From NCBI GenBank assembly GCA_017590115.1, contig JAGGNK010009114.1, positions 20,228,368 through 20,292,367 of the forward strand: 64,000 nucleotides of DNA, written 5' to 3'. Both the position numbers and the translations under genes were made by a program. The notes beneath the pieces are model-generated. The model did not search any database. It worked only from the letters and a program-made list of their open reading frames with translations, and was not told the DNA's origin. The DNA is from Montifringilla adamsi (Eukaryota; Chordata; Aves; Passeriformes; Passeridae). Positions 50,001 to 62,039 of this stretch are shown here, piece by piece. Position 1 is the stretch's first letter. Each line of letters begins with the position of its first letter.

Positions 50001-51620
50001 AGACAAAACCTGAGACTGCTCCTGCAGGCAGAGGGATGAGGAGCTGGGATGTTCAGAGCAGAGGGGCTCCTGGGAATCAAAAAGGGAAAGGGCAATGTAG
50101 GAACTAATAGAATTCAATGAAGAGGCTGAGAACCTCTAATGGTGTCAGAAAAGCTCCAAGAACCACATCTGGATGGGTGATGACTGGGGAAAACTCTCCC
50201 CAGACACAGAGAATCTCTCTGCCAAGCTTCATCCCTGGGGATATGAAAGCAGGACCTGCAGGAGGGAAATGTTGAAAGCACAAACGCAAAAAGTATTGAT
50301 CTGGGAGGGTCTGAAGATTATTCCTGATGTTTATGCTATTAGCTCTTAAAACTCAGAGACTTCCAGCCCTCCATGGATAACCTGTCCTAATGTGTAATTA
50401 CCTTCACAGTCAGAAAATATATATTTTTGTCCCAAATGCCTACTAAGAATCTGTGTTGCTAAATGTCCAGCTCATTCCTTTTTGTCCTCCCCTGGGTAGC
50501 TATGGAGAGCAACTGAGCGCTGCCCTCTTCACCATAACCTCTTGCATATTTGAAGACTATAATCAAGATCCCAGTCCTCTTTTCTGGTCAGTCAAATACT
50601 TTGTTAACTCCAAGAAGAATCACAGCTATTGTTTGCCCATATTCATTATGCCAGATCCCCATGCCCAGCTGGTGGGAAGGATCCCTCTCACCCAGCCTGG
50701 AGTCTTCAGGAGCCTGTGGGATGCAGGCAGAGCAGGACGGCAGGTGCTGTCAGCAGAACTCCCAGGCACAGCCCTGAGCCTGCCACGCTTTTGCTGGCAC
50801 TCCTGGCAGTGGGAGTTTTGAGCAGGAAGAGGTGGTCAATGTGCAGGAGGGAAATGCCTCTGTGCTGCCCACTGACTGCACTCTGCCCTGCAAGGCTGGG
50901 CTCTGAAACTTGTCTTTTAAAGTTTTTCAGGAGCCATCATCCACTGCTATCATCCATTGTCTCACTGTGGCATCTGCCTCTGGAAAACAGGTGATACCTG
51001 AGTGGGAGCACAGAGCACTGAGTTTTCCAGCCCAGCTGAGTCTCTAGGGAAAGAGGCTCCCTTAATTACTTGAAATCCATCACCGTTCTTTGACGGTGGT
51101 GTCACCTTGCTCTTGCATGAAAAATAAAACGAGGCACATCAGATTTCCCCTCTCTCCACAGCACTGCTGTGTCTTGCAGGCTCACCCCAGCCTCAGGAGC
51201 AGCCTTGGTTGCTGGCTTTCCAGATAAAAAAGACTCTGGGGATCCCAAAACTGAACCACAATTGCACCAAAGTTTTCTAAAACATTTAATTCCGGATTAT
51301 GTAGGAGATACAATGGGAGGTAACTTGCTGGGACGTGAAGCAAACTCTGCAAGGCTACGTATGCCTTGCTTAGTATACCTTACCTTGCCTAATATTGGCT
51401 TTTGCCTGTTAGAAACTTCATCTTAGACAGAGATGGATGTGATTAGCCGGGCCGGGAGCCGCTGCTGTTCAGCATTGCAGCATCCCCACCTTGTGGTGCG
51501 CGCCGGAGCCTCTCCGCGGGCTGCGGGGACACCGGCAGCACTGCGAGATTGCTTTCACTGCAAGGGATACACAAGCGTGTGCTCTGCCTCTTCTTCTAGG
51601 CAGGCGCCAGAAGGTATGGT

Positions 51621-51671
<51 letters not shown>

Positions 51672-52011
51672 ATGTCGCTTAAATCTTTCCTTCTGGAAAG
51701 ATGAAACCTTTGGTTCAGATACCTAAATATCTACCATGAAAATTCAAAATATCCCTGTAGATTTCACAGAGGTGTTACACAGCTAGCCAGTACCTTCTCC
51801 TTGGCTGCTTATGCAAGAAAGGGTCTCAGAGGTGATGTGGGCTTTACTGAGAGCGTATTTTGCAAGCAAAAGAAATGTAGCTATTTGTGAATCCTCAGTT
51901 AGTGCTGTGAATAGATACTAGTCTTCAGAAAAAAAAAAAAAAAGATATTTCTACATCATAGTGATTACCAATTGGCTCTGTGAAATAATCCATCATCTGT
52001 AGTAAGGTGAA
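47042..52011. other. Gene-free stretch
   Basis: No supportable exon. Contains the long poly(T)/(GT)n tract at 51623-51671. Confidence 0.55.
51623..51671. repeat. Poly(T)38 followed by (GT)n
   Basis: 38 consecutive T then five to six GT units. Possibly the tail of a minus-strand insertion, but no body is recognisable on the left side. Confidence 0.92.
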
Positions 52012-52186
52012 AGTGTTCCTGGAGAGGTGGTGGATGTCCCGTGCCTGGAAACATTCAAGGTCAAGTTGGATTGGGCTCTGAGCAACCTGATCTACTTGAA
52101 GATGTCTCTGCTCATTGCAGGAGTGTTGGATTAGATGACCTTTAAAAGGTCCTTTCTAACTCAAATGGTTATGTGGTTCTATGATC
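52012..52186 (+). mobile_element. CR1 LINE, very short 3' end
   Basis: Sense orientation: GGAGAGGTGGTGGATGTCCC, GGATTGGGCTCTGAGCAACC and TTGGATTAGATGACCTTTAA, ending TATGTGGTTCTATGAT. Confidence 0.88.
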
Positions 52187-52879
52187 TCCTTTTTTGGGTA
52201 ACAACTCAGAGTAAACTCGACTTTTTTGCCAAAGACCCAGATATTCTTCAGTCTCCGAGAACATCTGCACAAGGATAACTTGAACCCGACCTCTTCATTC
52301 CCAGGTCCAATGCTGTCACTTCCCCGGCATATGCCTCATGACCAGTGGGACAGAAAATGCTCAGCACCTCCTGGCAGAGGGGGGAAATGGGCAAGGTGGA
52401 AACATGGATGGGATTGCAGCATCCTCCTGCCCTGTGCCATGGTGAAGCAACTTCATTAAGTCCTTTTTTCTTTGAGAAAAGGTGAGACAATATTGTATCT
52501 TGTAGAAAAAAAAAAATATTTCTGCACACACTGTCTATAACAGATGCAGGCAGATGCCTGGTACCCCCAAGGCTGCATTTTCTACAGTGCTCTGCAGCAC
52601 TCTCCAAACAAGAAGAACAATTTATAAAAGTAAGAACGTACGGGTGACTTTGACTAGCTCAGAGTCTCTTTTGTCCTGCGCTTCTTCCTCGTGTGCCAGG
52701 GAGAGAAGACTATTCACATCTGCTGAACGGAGGAGCTGATGGCTGGAAGGAGCAGGAGGCAACCTCCTCCCTTCCAGCTCCCTTCTGTGGCAAAGAGATG
52801 ATGATCTGCAGGGTCCCTCTTAAAAAGCTTTTCTCCAGGCTTGCTAACTTTGCAACCTGCTGATGAGTTAATGTGAAAC

Positions 52880-53115
52880 AGAGCCCTGGAAAATGCCGGG
52901 AGCGAGACCAGCAAAGCATCCCGGGGGTGTGGGGTGGATAAATCACGGGCACGCCGGCCGGCCGGGCACTTGCGGGGCTGCGGAGCCATAAAGGCTGAGC
53001 TCGCTCCATCCGCCCCAGCCGCTCGCCGGGCTGCTCCCGAGCTGCTTGACAGAGCTCTGCCTTACAAGCCCGCTCTTCAAAGCATTCCTGTCTTTACTGT
53101 CGAACGCACCAAATG
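52880..53115. promoter_or_regulatory. Small CpG-rich island, possible promoter or enhancer
   Basis: Isolated CpG-dense patch (CACGCCGGCCGGCCGGGC, CCGCTCGCCGGG) within otherwise CpG-poor DNA, about 18 kb upstream of MARCO. No TATA, recognised exon or repeat signature seen. Confidence 0.4.
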
Positions 53116-56100
53116 TCTCCCACAGCTGTTTAGTTGGTTTGTGAGCCTTGTTAAGTGCCGGGTTTATCATAGCTTTCCCAAGGAATGTGCGCTCCCAACA
53201 AGTAGCTGAAAGATATTATCTGGTTCAGCCAGCTGAGGAGCTCAGGCTCCTTGGAGACTAGCTGAGAGTGTCCAACTAATTTCTTTATTGGACAGTTGAT
53301 ATGTTTAATTGAACTTGAGTGTTCTTTGGTCTATATTCTGCTGAGAAGAGAATTGGGGAGAGGATCTCAGCATCATCACCCTCATAATGGTGGAAAAGCA
53401 CCAAGTATTGCTTGGGAGAATATTCAGGTAGTCATAGCTTTTCAAACATGCAGCCTTTAATCAGTGTGTTTATACTTATACTACCATAAAGAAATAGCCA
53501 CCACCTAAGTCTTGTCCACCTGCAGCTGGCAGAGCCTCTGCCCAGACTGACCTAAGGCTACCTGCACCTTGCATCCTCCCCATAGTACAAGCCAGAAAAA
53601 TATTCATTCAGTGGCCAAGGCTGCATCCATATCAGGATTGGTTTTCCCACCAGAGCAGCATCCAGCCATTCTCACCCTTGCAGGTGAAGGCAAATGGTCT
53701 GCAGCCCACTCTGGGATTTGTAGCCTAACACGCTTCCCTGTGGATTAAACCTTGCCCAAGCTACTGGATATTAAAATTTCCCTCAACAGCATTAAGCAAC
53801 TCTAAGCTTTCTTTGAAGTTCACTTTAAACATCTCTCAAAGCCATAATGGGTAACGTGAAGGTGAGATATATAATGGTCACAATAACCTTATAAAGCACA
53901 CAGAGAGACTGCCAAAGTACTCGAGTTCTGTGGAGAACCAAGCTGCTGAGTAAATGGGCTTAAGGGCCTGCCTCTCTCATTTGCTTGCTCAGCTGATTGA
54001 TGCCACCATAAGCTCCCCATCTGCAAGCTCTCTGGGCTCTTCATGAGCTGGTTCTGTCCGTGACGTACAGTTAATATTATTAATTATTGTCTCTCTTCTC
54101 TCCGTGGAGAGCAGTGTTCTCCGAGTCACGGCAGAGGAGAGCCCCTTCCCTCACTGGCAGCACACTGGGCAGAAGCAGAGTAAAGCAGGGAAGAGAACTA
54201 TTAGGGAGAGACATGCCAAAATGGGCAACTGATAGGAAGAGGCTTGCAGAAATGTGCTGCGTGTCCTTGAATGGAGGATGCAGGACAGAAAGTAAACAGT
54301 CATTTAAAATCCTTCACTGGAGGCTGATAAAATTACAGTATGTAATGAAGATGTGGAAAAGTACCAGCTATAAACTAGGAAATCCTACAAAACAGATCAT
54401 GAGACAATAAACAAGTCTGCTTTGAAAGTGATGATGCAAAGTTCAGATTGTACAGCACACTGCCATTTGCAGTGCTGCCTTCATGTTTCATGAAATTCAC
54501 AGACATAGACATAGACTTGTATAAACTACATGAACTGAAGCGAACTGAAGCAAACTGAAGATAGCATGAAGAACTGATTGGCAATCCAAACTAAGACCAC
54601 ACTGAACTCCAGCTGAAAGGAGAGAGTGTGGGAGTTCAAGGGGCAGGGGCACACACTTGATTTTCAGCAAAATTTAAAAAAACAGCTTTAAATATGTAGG
54701 TATTGCAAAATATATTCTCTGATCCTGCTTTTTCTCATTTCTCCTTGATGTGAGTGTTGGTGAATGGCAAACAGCCAGCAGTTCAGGGAAGGTGCTGTTT
54801 TGGTGGCAGTGTAGGGCTGGGCATGGCCCCCAGCCCGACCCTGTGCCCAGCCCTGCCAGCCCAGAGGGACATCTTCCTGAAAGAGTGGTTCTGGAACTGG
54901 AGGCATTATGATTTGCACTGGGGTGGCATCATAGGCATCAAAAGTTTCTTGTGGGGCTGAAATTAATTTTTTAAGTCACAGCATGAACTACCTTAATGAA
55001 AGAGGGTTGTTGCTAGGATTTTTTTTAATGTATGGATCAAAACAAAAGGAATTGAATTGGTTTTGATAAGTATTGCACTTTTCACATCATCCTAAAGTTT
55101 GCTAGAGTTACAGAAATATTTAGCCACCTTTTCAGTGGCTAAATATTCTAGCAAACAATTCTATTGGCATTAAAAGGGAACTACATTCACTGAGTCCACT
55201 CTGCTGGTCATGTCCCACACAGATCCTGTCTCTGAAACCCACGGACCAAACTCTTCCTTGGCATAAGAATTACAGAAAGAATCACTTTGATTTGATGAGT
55301 CAAAAGTTTACCCAGCCTCAGACCGGGCTGACGGTTTCATTTCAGCAAACCAAGATTATTTTGGATATCTATTAAAATGGATGGACTGGTATTCCTGCTC
55401 CCATGTATATACACACATACCAGACAATAATCTCCTTAACAACCCACATATGAATGCCTTAGCTTATGAATCTGCCAGAAAACACATAATATTCCCCATC
55501 AAGGAATGTTGCTTGGCACATCTTTAATATATCACTTACACAGCCCTCAATCAACCTAAATGATTCATCTAGCAGCATGTCTTAGGCGATGCTTCCCGTG
55601 ATTGAATGGTTTATCCTCACTGAAAAAGCACACACCATTCAGGCCCACGTATCAGCTATAAAAGTTATTAATAACCAGGAATTACATAGATAAGAGTCAT
55701 GAAGCTGGCTTTAGCCTGGGTGACAGCAGCTGGCCCACTTGGAGCTCCATCAGTTAAAAATCAGCCAGAATTTGCACCCGTGGGAAGAGATCAGAGGCTT
55801 GGACTCTCAACACCAACCCATGCATCATATTTTATGTTGTGCTTTACAGTTTATCAGCCTTCAGATTAAGATTTATTAGTGTTGCCTTGCTGTTCAGTAG
55901 TTGTAACTCATGACATGCTTGGTGCTTGGCAGTGTCTGTGACAGAGGGGCTGGTTCTTGCTGTGGGCATTGCACCAAACTACAAACCCATGCAGGAAAAC
56001 CACCTCAAGCAGCAAAGCAGGGACAGCAGCTCTCTCTCTCTCTGTCCTCTTCATGGGGTTCCTTACATGTGTGAGAGGCCAGGAGACATTATCACATCTG

Positions 56101-58979
56101 GTGTGGACCTGCTCACAGCCGTGGGTGAAGGGATCTGTGTCCTGGCCTCTGGTGGGTGTGCGAGGCTGTTACGGGCTGGGCCACCTCTTGGATGGAGACA
56201 CTGATGATTAGCTCAAGGACAGAGCACAGCAAGCTGTCTGAGTCAGCACAGCCAACACATTGTCCTGGGCACTTGGGAAGTCATTTTTCGTCTGTGGTAT
56301 CTTCTCTCCTCCAGGGCTGGATGAATTACACAAGGTTCCTTGGACACCAGACAGGCGAAGTGGGGTTAGAGCACCATGTGATCTCAGCTACAGTTCCCAG
56401 CCCAGTGTCCTGATGTTGAGCACAGACGTGGTAACTTGGCTCCTTTCCTGCCTGAAAACATTTGTTTGGATGTTCTGAGACGTTCTCAACATTGTGGGCC
56501 CCCGCCATAGGGTGTTACATGGCTTTAGATAAGAAATCTCCATAAAACTGTAAGCAATGTGTCTTCTGCAGTAAATCTTTCTTCTTAGTCAAGAGTGAAG
56601 CAGTCACATTACGTTTCCTTATTTTGCAGTCCACCTGTTGCAAGGAAAGTGCCAAGAAAATTATACACCAGTGGGAAAGTATAGATTGCATAGATGGCTT
56701 GGACCCAACAAGAGTCAGTGTGACTATGGGATACACATTTAAAATCACCCTCCTCTCTGAAGCTTTCTTTGTGCAATAGGAAGGGAATCCCTGGCTGGAT
56801 GGAGACAAGCAATCTGCTGGCTCAGACACCATAGCTGTAGCTGCTATCTCCCCACGGAAAGGGGGAAGATTAACTGGGTGTTGGGCAGACAGATCCTGTG
56901 TAGCGTGGCACCACAACAATCCTTGTGTGCCTGAGGTGTGAGGAACAGCCTTCATCTCCATGCCTGAACCTGGCTGCTCCTTCCTGTGCTCTGTGGCCAT
57001 GAGTGAGGAGTTGGCTGGCAGCACTGCATGTGCTCAGGGGCACGGGCTGCCCATGCTTGCTGCAACAAGCCACTCTGGTAGACAAAATGATGGGCTTGCT
57101 GTCTAAACAAGTGGTTTACAAGAAGATATCTGCTGACACTGGGTGGTTTAAATGACCTTTTCTTTTTTTAATCTTATGAATAATTTCTGCTAATTGATTA
57201 CTTTTGAAAATATTTTAAAAGCCAACAGTCCTTGTTCACTGCAGTCTGGGAGGACTGTGCTTTCACATCACAGTCTGTTCAACCAGCATGTGGATGGATG
57301 GAACCTACACAGTCATGGGATTCAATCCTCATGTTTGTTTCCTATCATCCCTTTTCCAAAAAAGATCATCTTTCACACCCCAGTGGGGTTCATCTCTCCT
57401 ACTTCAGCTGAGAAACTGCTCCTGGAAATCTTTGCTGCAAGGGCTGGAGAGGGCCCTCCTGCCTGCAGTACACAGGAACTCAAACCATCCTCCATCCACA
57501 TGCCAACACTGTCCTTCCCCTGCTTCTCGCAAAAGTGCTTTTGCTTTATAGTTCTCTTTGTAATATTGTCATTAAATTTAAAAAAATGAAAAAAAAAAAA
57601 AATCCCAAAAAACCAAAAACACCTAAACCCAGCAGCTAAACAACCCTGGGCTTCAATAGCTGCTGAGGTAGCAGTTCTGGGTGCTGCCCTGGGAGCAAAC
57701 ACTGATCTCCTGTGGAAACACCAGGCTGAGAGGGCTCTCACACCAGTGGCACCTCTGCAGAGATCTTTCCTGCAACTCTGGTGCTTACACCCATAACCTA
57801 ACCTGAGCTCCGTGTGAGAGGCAGTCACGCAATGGTGAAAATACACATCGAGGGCTAAAAAAACCCCAAACAAACCTCACTCAGGGTGCAAACAGCAAGC
57901 AGCCTGGGAAGCAGCTTTCAGCTGTCCAACCCTGCAGGAAGAGCAGCGTGCTGGGATGTGGAGCAGCTCAGCTGTGATAGCTGGTGAGAGCCACAAGATG
58001 TCTCTGGAAACCAGCATTTGGACAAAAAAAAAAGCATTAATAACCCCAGAAAAGGGGCCGGGCTGTTTCCATCTGCAGTGAGCCCTGAGCCCTGGGATAT
58101 GTGCTGCTCTGAGCCTGTACTGGGAGCAGCAGGGCAGGGACAGCCCCATTTGCTAAAGGTCCCTCTCCACAACAGTTTACTCCAGGTGACAATTTGGCCC
58201 ATGAGGCTGCACACATGGCACTTCCTTAACGCATGGATGAGAACTGTGGATCTGTAAATCACTGTTGGATCAAAACCTGTATTGACTTCTGAAGTCATGG
58301 GACAAACAGCAGAGTTGGAAACCAGATTAAAGAATTATTACAGTGCAGCAGAAAACAGGAAAAATGGGGGCAGTCCTCTCTGAGAGCCCTTCTGCCACCT
58401 GTTTCTCACACACCAGAGCAGTGTCTGCACAGCTTTGGATCCCTCGCAGCAGAACCTGCAGCTGATGGGGTCTCAGCACTGGCTGTCCCAGCCCAGAGCA
58501 GTGATGAATAATCCCTTTCTCCCTTAGGGTCCTGCTTCTGCTGCAGGTCACTCCCCAGAGAGCTAAAGGAGATACTTTCAGCTTCTGAGATATTTCCTGT
58601 AGGCAGCATTGGCCTGGGTTTATAACTTCCACACTTGCCAACTCCTGTGTGGTTTCACTACCTGCACCGTCAGCCCCAGGGATTGATGAGCACAGAAAAA
58701 TCCCACTGTGGCACACCCACAGACAGACATGATGGGAATGAACTCCCTGTGTCTGACACAGGGAAAAATCCTGCTGAACGTGACTCAGAGCTCAGCAGAA
58801 TGCCTGCAGGTTCTGATCCTGCATCCATGTCAGTCACTCAGGGAACTCCTCTCCCTTTCACCAGCTCCTCTTGGTTTCCTAGTAAACAGCTATAGAATTG
58901 CAGGGTGGAAAAGGCCCATATAAGTGTAAAGTTGTTATTAAGGAATAGGCAAAGCACAGTAACCAGTGACTCACAAAGT

Positions 58980-59240
58980 TTAATGTGAGAAAACAAAGCT
59001 ATCCTTCAATGGACCACATAGAGAGACAGCAATTATTGTAAACTGGAAAATCTTTTTAACACCCAACTAAAAATGTGTGGCAAATAAAATCCATTGCCCA
59101 CCAGGCTCAGTGATTATAAGTATCATTTGTTTTAGGATTTGTTTTCCCTCTTACAAATCATAAGACAGTCATTTAAACTAATAACAAGTGAGTTATAGTG
59201 ATAATGGGATTTTTAATGAGCTGTTTCTGGTTGGGGGTTG
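58980..59240. promoter_or_regulatory. Candidate conserved noncoding element
   Basis: Unique AT-rich sequence with CAATTATTGTAAAC, GTGATTATAAG, AACTAATAACAAG and TTTTTAATGAGC within 260 bp, lying 1.4 kb before the CpG islands. Motif density suggests homeodomain/forkhead binding. Conservation is inferred. Confidence 0.35.
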
Positions 59241-59784
59241 CCTGTACAGAAACTCATCCACTGCATTGCAAATGCCAGTATTTAGCACTGAGGGATGTGG
59301 TGAAAAGTCCATTAGTCTAAATCTGCTTTAACCAGATGACCAGACTTTGTTCTTGCAGTGTGTTTAGAAAAACTCCCCCAGGACTGTACTATCATTTTAC
59401 TTGTACTGTATCACTTTACTTGAGGCACATACATTTTGGACAAAGCAGAATGAGAAAAAAAAAGATGTAGTCAATGTCTCTGGCATGATTAGATGAAGAA
59501 GAAAAAAAAAAATTAAAGATGACAAATCCTTCCCCTTCATTGTACAGAGTAGGAACTTGGAGCTGTCCTTGTTAACACACTTGTGTAGTATTTAGACAAT
59601 TTGAAGCTGTTATTGTGGAAGATCACTAAGGTTTAATGGGACATTTCTTATGACATTTAGCTTGATTTCTGCCTAGTGGTTTGTCTGAGATGACTGCTAT
59701 TTTTTGGTCAGAAAGTACCAATTTCACTCCAAAGCATGCTGTAACTCAGAAGCAGAAGACCTGCTCCTGAATTGCTACCCATGC

Positions 59785-59807
59785 AAAAAAAAAAAAAAAA
59801 AAAAAAA
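59785..59807. repeat. Poly(A)23 tract
   Basis: Uninterrupted A run followed by GCTTGCCCC. No identifiable retrocopy upstream. Confidence 0.9.
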
Positions 59808-60599
59808 GCTTGCCCCAAAGGACCAAAATCCCACAGCACATTTAATTTCCTGCATTAAAAAAAAAGAGCTGTGGTCCTTCATTTGAGATCTGTGTCTCCC
59901 ATGATGTCTGGGCTGAGGCCTCAGGCGACTGAAGGATGTTGTGTATCCAGCTAAAAGAACCCACCCCAACCCGCAGCCACCCTTCCCACAGCCACGGCTT
60001 TGTGCAAAATGACAGAGGGTAAAACGGCGAACGCGAAATCTCCTGAGTGAAAAGGAATTAGTAAAACCCCATATTCATGAAATATTGAGAGCTAATTATA
60101 TGTGCATCGGAAACCTCTGGGGGAAGGGAGATGGAGGCCTTTCATTAGACGGTAACTGGAACTTTTTCATCATTTGTCTAGCTCAGGAATGTAAGGCTGC
60201 TGTCTGGAGAGGGATGTGGGATTTGACTGCAGGGCTGGGTGTGCAGGTGAAGTGCCATGCTAGCGAGTGTTTCTATTGTATTCTGGCACATCTTGCAAAA
60301 GGCTCTTAGCTGTAGCAGGTCAGCAGGGCTGGGTGCTCCAACATCTCCGTGCTCCCACACGACCTCTTTACTCCAATGCACTGTAGGGAATCGTTCCCAA
60401 ATTATATTTTCATCTTCCTCTCACACAGTCCCCAAAGGGGTCCAAAGTCCCATCCCTCACCTGAAATCTGGTCACAGTTTCTCCTAGAGGGTGGAAACCC
60501 CAGTCTACACCAGGCTGTCTCCAGAAAGTTAATTTCCTTGCTTTTGACTTGCTCTCTGCTTTTGCAGCCGAAACGAATGGCTGCTTATTGCCACTGCAC

Positions 60600-61320
60600 C
60601 ATCGGCCAAATTCAAGACCGAGAGCAGAAGCGGTGAAGACGAGGGCAGGTTTTTGCGGAGCAGCCAGAGGGAGGCTCGCAAAGGCAATGTGCCCTCTGCG
60701 TGCCCGGCACTGCGGGCAGGGGACGTGAAGTGTAAAAGTGGGGAAATTTCTCTTTCGAAGTTTTGCGGCGACTTTAGCCACAAGGATGCTCGGGGAAACC
60801 CATCCCAGATCTCTGCCTTCTGCCCCGTCTCCCCGCTGCCAGACCCCCTGGCCGCGCCCGCGGCCCTTCTCCTGCAGCTGAATTTATTTTCCCCTCGTGA
60901 TCTCCTGGCGATCCCCACTCAGAGCAGCATTCTCCCTCCCGGGGAGCGCCGGGACAAGCCGCCTCCCGGCAGCGGTTCCTCCACCCGCCGCTGCTCCGGG
61001 CCGTGCCCGCGGCCCCGCGGAGCCCAGCACCCCCGCGGAGCCCCCGCACCCGCGGAGCCCCCGCACCCGCGGAGCTGCTCGCGTTGCTCCCGCGGAGGCT
61101 GCGGCGCGCCCCGGCCCTCGGCACATAAATCAGCATTAAACCCATTCCCCCCTCTGATCCCCGATGCCACCATCTATTACTCCCCCAGTGCGTTTTCTAT
61201 CACCTTTTGTTAGAATTACACAGGCGGAAACTTAATTTACCCCGAGCTTTAAAGACAAATAAACCCCGCAGGCCGGTGGCCCAGCGATATGCCTGTTTAC
61301 TCGCGCGATACGTAGATTAT
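60600..61320. promoter_or_regulatory. CpG-island-like block 1
   Basis: High CpG and GC (peak 60850-61110, for example CCGCGGAGCCCCCGCACCCGCG, a repeated CCCGCGGAGCCC motif). It starts sharply from AT-rich DNA and is followed by an AT-rich block. Probable promoter or regulatory island of an upstream-side developmental locus. No homeobox or other protein domain is encoded here. Confidence 0.6.
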
Positions 61321-61770
61321 TATGAATTGTTGTGATTTTCAAGCTGCTGGTGGCTTAAATACCTTCTCGGCTACTTTTCCTGGCTGGGAAAAGAAAAAAA
61401 AAAATCCACCCACTCTTCCCGAGCAAGGGCCAAGGAGCAGGAGACCATCTCACTTGCGCTGGGATTTATTTACTTTTGCTATTATTGTTATTATTATTAT
61501 TATTGAAATTTGGAGCGAGCGAGGTTTTCAATTGCTGAAATAATTGCTTGGGAGAAAGGTTGCTTAATCTGTTCATACATTATTGACTCGGGCTCCAATA
61601 TTTGGCTTGCTGCTTTTTATCGTAAGAAGATCACGTACGAGAGTCTTTTGCATAACAATTTTTAAAGAGGACACATCCTTATATCAAAAGTGGACGTGAC
61701 TTGAATTTTGCCTGCGTTTGTCCCTAAAATGACCCAATTCCGGTTACTGCCACTGGGCAGCAGTAACATC
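61180..61770. promoter_or_regulatory. AT-rich block between CpG islands, candidate conserved element
   Basis: Unique sequence with GTTAGAATTACACAGG, CTTAATTTACC, GATTATTATGAATTGTTG, CAATTGCTGAAATAATTGC and TTGCATAAC. A (TTA)n run lies at 61481-61504. Its position between CpG islands and its lack of repeats suggest regulatory function. Confidence 0.35.
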
Positions 61771-62039
61771 ATTTCTCCAGGCAATACACTTATTCTGCTT
61801 TACTCTCTGCCCCTTTCCGTGTCCCCCACCCCCAAGCCAACACGTACTTTTAAAGCTGATTATTTTGTCTCGCTGCATTTTAGCACTACACACACTGTTT
61901 TCTTTCCCTGGGAACGGATGAGCAGAGAGGAGCAAGCCCAGCTCGTAGGAACCACACGGATAATTAAAGCCGAAAGTTCCCAGGCAAGGCAGAAATAGTG
62001 CCTTCAACGAAATTTTGCTGTGAGCCGCAGCAGAGAGAG

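Larger units (their letters stand above)
53116..60595. other. Gene-free stretch with AT-rich candidate conserved elements
   Basis: No supportable exon. A short (CT)n lies at 56032-56042, a 10-bp GAACTGAAGC-like repeat at 54530-54560, and poly(A)23 at 59785-59807. A CR1-like remnant (TATAGAATTGCAGGGTGG) is at 58890-58920. Segments at 55380-55720, 58980-59240 and 60010-60180 look like conserved noncoding DNA. Confidence 0.5.

Noticed and set aside
56515..57024. 169-codon minus-strand frame
   Set aside because: No similarity, no promoter or splice context, CpG-poor neutral-looking DNA.
58890..58925. CR1 3' end at TATAGAATTGCAGGGTGG
   Set aside because: Only about 35 bp resemble CR1 and the following sequence does not continue the match; too short to list as an element.
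60653..61213. 186-codon plus-strand frame in CpG block 1
   Set aside because: Composition-driven, with repeated proline-rich segments and no family similarity. It could only be an untranslated or lncRNA exon.
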